In this document: positions 23,434 to 27,502 of the stretch, piece after piece
How the letters are laid out: each line of letters opens with the position of its first letter
How positions within the stretch are numbered: position 1 is the first letter of the stretch
From: Planctomycetota bacterium
GTDB lineage: Bacteria > Planctomycetota > Phycisphaerae > WQYP01
Assembly (NCBI GenBank): GCA_021798635.1
Contig: JAJZGH010000025.1
Coordinates: forward strand, 1 to 27,502
Reading direction: 5' to 3'
DNA: 27,502 nt
Translations under genes and position numbers: made by a program
Notes under the pieces: model-generated
Seen by the model: only the letters and a program-made list of their open reading frames with translations
Databases searched by the model: none
Told to the model about the DNA's origin: nothing

Positions 23434-23883
23434 ATGGTTTGGCAAGACTTCAAGGAAAAAGTTTCTCGATTTGCGGTCTTAAAGCATGTCCGCCAAACCG
23501 ATATTCACTGGGATTTGCTGCTGCAATTGCCCGATCGGCCCCTGTTGGCAACATGGCAGATTCGCGTTGACCCGGAGGGTTGGAGCAGCCAATTTCAAGC
23601 GATTCTCGCCATCGCCATCCCCGATCACCGTCTGATCTATCTGGACTTTGAGGGCCAAATCCCCGGCGGCCGGGGGCACGTTACGCATGTCGATGGCGGT
23701 GTATTGAAACTTCAAAGCGTTGAGGAAAATTTTATCAGCGGCTACGTGCAGGGGCACAATCTTAACGGTCTGTTGACCCTTACGCGCATGAAAACTGATC
23801 GCCCCGGGGTGTCCCAACAATGGCAATTGAAATTCGGCACCGCGTGTGAAACCGAGGGCTGTGCAATTCAAGATGGGCTGTAA
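23434..23883 (+). CDS. Stand-alone LigD N-terminal (3'-phosphoesterase-like) domain protein
   Basis: 149 aa forming essentially one domain. It matches the 3'-phosphoesterase module of bacterial LigD, which trims 3' ends in non-homologous end joining: FAVLKHVRQTDIHWDLLLQL aligns with the KHxxxxxHYDFRLE core (H18, H25, D27 kept), and DHRLIYLDFEGQIPGGRG aligns with the second part (H65, Y69, FEGxIPxG kept). The Arg and Glu of HYDFRLE are replaced by L29 and Q31, so activity may be altered. No ligase, polymerase or Ku gene is nearby. ATG 23434 has no strong ribosome binding site. The next gene is a degraded acyltransferase 500 bases on. Confidence 0.75.
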   Translation: MVWQDFKEKVSRFAVLKHVRQTDIHWDLLLQLPDRPLLATWQIRVDPEGWSSQFQAILAIAIPDHRLIYLDFEGQIPGGRGHVTHVDGGVLKLQSVEENFISGYVQGHNLNGLLTLTRMKTDRPGVSQQWQLKFGTACETEGCAIQDGL

Positions 23884-24382
23884 AAAAAGACCGCGGATTA
23901 CGCGGATAAACCGGGGGGCTTCCAACATTCGAGGCTTCCATACGCATTACGCACGCTGATTCATAACGGTTATGGCAATCAGACCTAGCTTTCGCCGGCA
24001 CCCATACTGCAACGATCCCAAAACAATCCCAGGCCTTGCTCGAACATGCTGATCGAGGATCTCACCGCCTTAGTGTTTTGGGAAAGCAACGCCCAGGTGC
24101 CTAGAATCACTCGACAGGCAAACTTTTGGTGGGCCTGTCCGGCCGCATGGCCGCGAATGGTTGCCGTTTGGCGGTTCTCAATACAAGGCGTGATATACCA
24201 TAGGATACCATTTCATAATAAAGAAAATCAGCCCCAGAAAATTCCGAGTTGTATCCAAAAGTAAAGGCAAAAACGGTAAGCACAAGAACCTCGGCACCTT
24301 CAGCAAGCGCGGCTTCGCCGTCAGGCGCGAAGAGCAGATTTATGCGGGACGGACCAGGGTCCCGTTTGCCCAAATAGCACCA
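23884..24382. other. Non-coding, apparently decayed stretch
   Basis: About 500 bases without a credible gene. A two-unit 9-base repeat, CGCGGATTA CGCGGATAA, lies near 23892-23910. The frame of the following acyltransferase fragment stays open upstream to about 24240, but the translation there is Lys/Arg-rich and does not look like the missing membrane segments. The stretch is probably a rearrangement or deletion scar. I see no RNA gene in it. Confidence 0.5.
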
Positions 24383-24829
24383 TTGGCAACGTTCATTCCA
24401 ATCGCAATGGTATTTGCCCTGCTGCACCAGACCGGACTGATCCGGTCTGCAAGCCTCGGCCAGAACGGAGATATTGGCCAAGCGATGTTCGGTCTGGGTT
24501 TCGCCGGACTTATTGCCACGGCCTTTTGGGTCCAACGGCGATATTCCTGGTCGCCGTTTGCCAAGCTCAAGTGGCTTGGGGAAATGTCGCATACGCTTTA
24601 TGTCATTCATCTTCCTATCGCCACGTTCGTCTGCGCCATTCTTCTGCGATGGCTGGGACCCCGTGCGATCTGGCAGGGGCTTGCGACGACGCCGGCCATT
24701 CTTGTGTTGATTCTTGTCATAGCCTATTTCCTGCACTTATTTGTGGAGCGGCCTTTCCTGGCTAAGTCGCGTCGAGCATCGCTACCGCAGCCGATTGCGG
24801 CAGTCGCCGACGCTGCACGCCAAGCCTGA
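24383..24829 (+). pseudogene. 3' remnant of an acyltransferase-3 (OafA-like) membrane protein
   Basis: 148 residues with about four membrane segments. KWLGEMSHTLYVIHLPIATF followed by a last helix and LHLFVERPFL is the C-terminal signature of acyltransferase family 3 (W-G-x-S-x-x-x-Y-x-x-H-x-P and VERPF), which O-acylates cell-surface polysaccharides. Full-length members are ~350-400 aa, and the N-terminal ~250 residues, including the catalytic His-containing first loop, are missing. The frame starts at TTG 24383 with no ribosome binding site, and the upstream DNA does not continue the protein. It is therefore most likely a truncated, non-functional gene left by a deletion or rearrangement. 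Confidence 0.7.
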
Positions 24830-24877
24830 TGGCCCAGCGGAATTGGTGTACACATCGGCTGTGCTCATCTACCGTGG

Positions 24878-24906
24878 TTGTCATTTATAGGGGATAATGG
24901 TAATAT
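24878..24906 (+). promoter_or_regulatory. Sigma70-type promoter of the TPR/alpha-CTD gene
   Basis: TTGTCA at 24878-24883, a 17-base spacer and TAATAT at 24901-24906 form the best-looking -35/-10 pair in the window. Transcription from about 24913 would give a leader of roughly 85 bases. Confidence 0.55.
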
Positions 24907-24910
24907 TAAG

Positions 24911-24943
24911 GGTTCGTCAGGGCATGAAAGATATGCTTTTATG
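24911..24943 (+). promoter_or_regulatory. Nested hairpin in the leader of the TPR/alpha-CTD gene
   Basis: GGTTC near 24911 can pair with GAACC near 24939-24943. Inside, GCAT can pair with ATGC, giving a two-part stem at the 5' end of the predicted transcript. It may stabilise the mRNA. No known riboswitch consensus is recognised. Confidence 0.3.
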
Positions 24944-24996
24944 AACCTTGATGACTTTGCTGGAATTGTTACAACAGAGGAAATCGGGTTTAACAC

Positions 24997-25926
24997 ATGA
25001 CGACCACAACCGCCGCCCCAATCGTAAATACACCCACGCCGCGCGACGCCGGCAAGGCCAAGTCTCTTTTTGAGCAGGCTATGAAGTTGGCGCACGCCGG
25101 CAATATCGTGCAAGCCGCTGAGAAGTTGGAAGAAGCCCATCAGGCTGATCCGGAAAATGAAGATATCGCATTCAAGCTGGCGTATTACGCTGATCTTCTC
25201 GGCGATGATGAATTGTCGCTTTCCATTTATGAATCGCTGGCGCAGCATCAACCCACGCGTGAAGGCGTGCTGTTGAATCTTTCCGTGCTGTATGAAGATG
25301 CCGGATATTATGATGAAGCGGAAGAATGCCTGCACCGGCTTCTGTCAGTCAAGCCCAATAATCCGCATGGACGCATGTATTATGAGCATGTGGATAGCTC
25401 CATGTATATGGAAGTGCAGGATGATTCTGATAAACGCATTCTGCCGCGCAATATGCTTCTGGAATTGCCCACCACTGATTTTGAACTTTCCGTGCGTGCC
25501 CGCAACTGCCTGAAGAAAATGAATATCCGGACGCTGGGTGATCTGGTGCGCACCAGCGAGGCCGAGCTTATCAGCTATAAGAACTTTGGGGAAACCAGCC
25601 TGGATGAAATTCGGGAAATGCTTTCCAAGAAAGGCCTGCGACTGGGTCAGGCGGTGGATGAAGCCCGGCAGCAGCAGCGGCAGGAGTTGATTAAACAAGT
25701 GGCCGCCAAGGTGCCAGAAGCAGTATTGAATAAACTGGTCACGGAAATGGACCTTTCCGTTCGCGCCAGCAAGGCATTGCAACGCCTGGGCATCAACACG
25801 TTGGGCGATTTGGCCAGCCGCACGGAAGCGGAACTCATGGGTGTGAAAAACTTCGGTCAGACCAGCTTGGAAGAAGTTAAGCAGAAGCTCACTGAGTTCG
25901 GACTGTCTTTACGTCGCGTTGAGTAG
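24997..25926 (+). CDS. TPR protein with two RNA polymerase alpha-CTD-like domains
   Basis: 309 aa, soluble. Residues about 20-125 form three TPR-like units (SLFEQAMKLAHAGNIVQAAE, LAYYADLLGDDELSLSIYES, LSVLYEDAGYYDEAEECLHR). Two copies of the fold of the RNA polymerase alpha C-terminal domain follow: 154-217 (LSVRARNCLKKMNIRTLGDL ... NFGETSLDEI) and 247-307 (LSVRASKALQRLGINTLGDL ... NFGQTSLEEV). The Arg equivalent to E. coli R265, which contacts UP-element DNA, is kept in both (R167, R256); the N268 equivalent is kept only in the first. True alpha has one CTD and an assembly domain, absent here. The protein should bind AT-rich promoter DNA, sigma or RNA polymerase partners, with the TPRs as a docking surface. 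GGGT lies seven bases before ATG 24997. Confidence 0.88.
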   Translation: MTTTTAAPIVNTPTPRDAGKAKSLFEQAMKLAHAGNIVQAAEKLEEAHQADPENEDIAFKLAYYADLLGDDELSLSIYESLAQHQPTREGVLLNLSVLYEDAGYYDEAEECLHRLLSVKPNNPHGRMYYEHVDSSMYMEVQDDSDKRILPRNMLLELPTTDFELSVRARNCLKKMNIRTLGDLVRTSEAELISYKNFGETSLDEIREMLSKKGLRLGQAVDEARQQQRQELIKQVAAKVPEAVLNKLVTEMDLSVRASKALQRLGINTLGDLASRTEAELMGVKNFGQTSLEEVKQKLTEFGLSLRRVE

Positions 25927-25983
25927 AACCGGCTGCGGCGGGCCGGCCTGAGGCGGCTACAGTCGGGTGAGCTTATAGGTACC

Positions 25984-26004
25984 GCCGGCGTCCCGCCTGC
26001 TTTT
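25984..26004 (+). terminator. Possible terminator after the TPR/alpha-CTD gene
   Basis: GCCGGCG (25984-25990) pairs with CGCCTGC (25994-26000) with one mismatch across a three-base loop, and TTTT follows at 26001-26004. It lies 58 bases after the stop. The GC-rich palindrome could equally be a dispersed repeat. Confidence 0.4.
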
Positions 26005-26143
26005 GTCGTATTTTCGATGCAGGCAAGATGGCTGCAGTACAACCGATTCCATTGCCTCTTCGTCCCGTTGCGTGGGGATCGGAGTGTAGTGTTTGCAAAA
26101 CATCCTCCACGCCTGTTGGCACTTTACCGCAAAGGGGTCATGG

Positions 26144-27385
26144 ATGATCCGGATCGCACGTCGGTTGCCACGTTTTGTTCCTTCAGTTGCAGCCCTGTTG
26201 ACGGGCTTCATGCTATGCGGTTGCCAGACCACGCCAACGACTATTTCCTATAACACAGTCCCACCGCCGCCCACGGTAAGTTCGTTGACTCCGGAACCGG
26301 CACCGACCCCGGTATCGCCCATGATGCCACCGGCATTTCCCGCCGTGCCGGCTATTTTGCCAAAACCCAAAATTCTCGGGCCGTTATATCCGGGCATTAT
26401 TCATTTGGCTTCATGGATGCACGAGCCGTGGATTCGTGTGCGTATTACGCAGGAATCCGTCACGCCGCCGTACATCAATGCTCATCTCTATCGCGGGGTC
26501 GTACGCATTGTGCATCTGGCGGATGGGAAATACGCTGCTATTAACAGCTTGCCCATTGAAAGTTATCTGGCGGGCGTGCTTTCCCGAGAACTGTATCATA
26601 GTTGGCTGCCGGCGACATATCGGGCACAAGCCGTTGCGGCCCGAACGTATGCGCTCTACCAGATGGAAACCTTTGGCCGCACCCACGTCTGGGATGTTAC
26701 CGGAGGTCAAAATTCGCAGGTGTACGGTGGGAAAAATGCGGAAACGCCAAACGCATGGAATGCGGTACGCGCTACCACCGGCGATATTATGGAAACGCGG
26801 GACAACCAGGAAATGGGCTTGTTCTGCGCCTTTTATTCAGCGTGTAATGGGGGAGCTTCGCAAAGTGCGGCGGAAGCCTGGGGTGACGCTTCCGTACCGC
26901 CATTGACCAACCGCCTGTTCGGCACGCTGGATGCGAACTGCCCGGAATTTACCTGGCCGACAATGACTTTCAGTTTGCAGCAAATTACGCAGGCCATAAC
27001 CTGGTGGGGCCAGAAAAATGATCTGCCGTATCTCGCGGAGCTTGGGCCTATTGTGTCGGTGCGCATTACACAGCGAAACCCGGTTACCCGCCGACCGATG
27101 ATTATTACGCTTAGAGATGTTGCAGGACATGTTGGAAAAATGCGAGCCGAGGAATTCCGGCTGGCTCTGGCGTTGGATCCGATGCGTACCGTGCCGGCAC
27201 CGCCAAGCAGTTTTTTTATGATTCAACGCGATGGCAATAATATTCAACTCGTCGATGGGCACGGCTTTGGCCATGGCATTGGATTATCACAATGGGGGGC
27301 TCAGACATTGGCCCAACGCGGCTGGCGGGCGAGATCCATTTTGCAAACCTATTATCCGCACTCATGGATTCATAAGGAATGGTAA
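26144..27385 (+). CDS. SpoIID/LytB domain lipoprotein (peptidoglycan glycosidase-like)
   Basis: 413 aa. A signal peptide ends in the lipobox MLCGC (Cys27), followed by a Pro-rich spacer to about residue 80. The SpoIID domain spans about 95-410: INSLPIESYLAGVLSREL, with E149 at the position of the catalytic Glu of SpoIID, then RAQAVAARTYALYQME, and near the C-terminus DGHGFGHGIGLSQWGAQ and ILQTYYP, which are strongly diagnostic. SpoIID is a lytic transglycosylase acting on amide-free glycan strands; LytB is an amidase enhancer. In a non-sporulating bacterium it probably remodels or binds the cell wall. ATG 26144 has AAAGGGG six bases upstream; the open frame starts at 26093. It is followed by a terminator hairpin. 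Confidence 0.9.
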   Translation: MIRIARRLPRFVPSVAALLTGFMLCGCQTTPTTISYNTVPPPPTVSSLTPEPAPTPVSPMMPPAFPAVPAILPKPKILGPLYPGIIHLASWMHEPWIRVRITQESVTPPYINAHLYRGVVRIVHLADGKYAAINSLPIESYLAGVLSRELYHSWLPATYRAQAVAARTYALYQMETFGRTHVWDVTGGQNSQVYGGKNAETPNAWNAVRATTGDIMETRDNQEMGLFCAFYSACNGGASQSAAEAWGDASVPPLTNRLFGTLDANCPEFTWPTMTFSLQQITQAITWWGQKNDLPYLAELGPIVSVRITQRNPVTRRPMIITLRDVAGHVGKMRAEEFRLALALDPMRTVPAPPSSFFMIQRDGNNIQLVDGHGFGHGIGLSQWGAQTLAQRGWRARSILQTYYPHSWIHKEW

Positions 27386-27401
27386 GGACAGGACCAGAAG
27401 T

Positions 27402-27422
27402 TTAGGGGTTAGGAGTTAGAAT
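27402..27422. repeat. Heptamer repeat TTAGGGG TTAGGAG TTAGAAT
   Basis: Three 7-base units follow the SpoIID-like gene. Two inverted units (ATTCTAA, CTTCTAA) lie at 27483-27496, so the 60-base segment between them is bounded by inverted heptamers. Confidence 0.65.
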
Positions 27423-27427
27423 GTTTC

Positions 27428-27450
27428 AGAAGCGCTGTCGCTTCTATTTT
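27428..27450 (+). terminator. Rho-independent terminator after the SpoIID-like gene
   Basis: AGAAGCG (27428-27434) and CGCTTCT (27439-27445) form a perfect 7-bp stem with a CTGT loop, followed by ATTTTGCTTT. It lies 42 bases after the stop. The T-run is interrupted, which lowers confidence. Confidence 0.5.
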
Positions 27451-27482
27451 GCTTTGCGCATAAACCTGCCCATCCGCACCGT

Positions 27483-27496
27483 ATTCTAACTTCTAA
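27483..27496. repeat. Inverted heptamer units ATTCTAA CTTCTAA
   Basis: These two units are the near-exact reverse complement of the TTAGGAG TTAGAAT units at 27409-27422 (13 of 14 bases). Together they frame the terminator-containing segment. Confidence 0.6.
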
Positions 27497-27502
27497 CGGA
27501 TG

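Noticed and set aside
24107..24736. 209-codon minus-strand open frame
   Set aside because: It runs antisense to the acyltransferase remnant, whose family motifs are clear; its own translation is charged and featureless.

Overview
The window (about 27.5 kb, moderate GC) looks like a chromosomal segment of a planctomycete, most likely of the Phycisphaerae type. That is an inference from gene content: a TPR protein carrying two RNA polymerase alpha-CTD-like domains, a ~600-residue sigma factor with an N-terminal helix-turn-helix array, several Cys-anchored lipoproteins, and intergenic DNA full of degenerate heptamer repeats and small inverted-repeat elements. No plasmid, phage, integrase or CRISPR features are visible; most genes are housekeeping.

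Layout. 1-90: SRP RNA on the minus strand. 115-1560: about 1.4 kb without a credible gene, holding heptamer repeat tracts and two MITE-like elements (682-867 and 1191-1366). 1570-4629: SppA peptidase and a Gfo/Idh/MocA oxidoreductase. 4753-7352: an oligopeptide-type ABC substrate-binding protein overlapping one permease, with no second permease or ATPase following. 7366-9230: a divergent pair, a small membrane protein and a MATE transporter. 9251-13766: tyrS (minus), then a ubiD-like decarboxylase and gltX (plus, two-base junction). 13995-15782: the unusual sigma factor, divergent from a three-gene plus-strand run (HAD-like protein, an unknown 102-aa protein, a HEPN-like protein). 17599-19923: miaA followed by an FGGY sugar kinase (minus). 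20024-20578: a lipoprotein. 20584-23383: a tight minus-strand operon of TPR lipoprotein, single-pass membrane protein, methyltransferase and rsmE. 23434-24829: a LigD phosphoesterase-like protein, a decayed stretch and the 3' remnant of an acyltransferase. 24997-25926: the TPR/alpha-CTD protein. 26144-27385: a SpoIID-like lipoprotein, then a terminator set between heptamer repeats.

Connections. Translation is heavily represented (SRP RNA, TyrRS, GluRS, MiaA, RsmE). Envelope and export work is represented by SppA, the SpoIID-like protein, MATE, OppA/B and the lipoproteins. The most interesting content is transcriptional: a sigma factor with altered melting and -10-recognition residues plus three predicted HTH modules, and a protein that joins TPRs to two alpha-CTD folds. 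Secondary leads are the overlapping 102-aa/HEPN-like gene pair, with a perfect palindrome on its ribosome binding site, and a 24-bp hairpin-forming sequence repeated exactly at 4679-4702 and 13875-13898 in opposite orientation.

All calls come from reading motifs and context by eye. No database search or folding program was run, so family names are recognition-based, and promoter and terminator calls are tentative.
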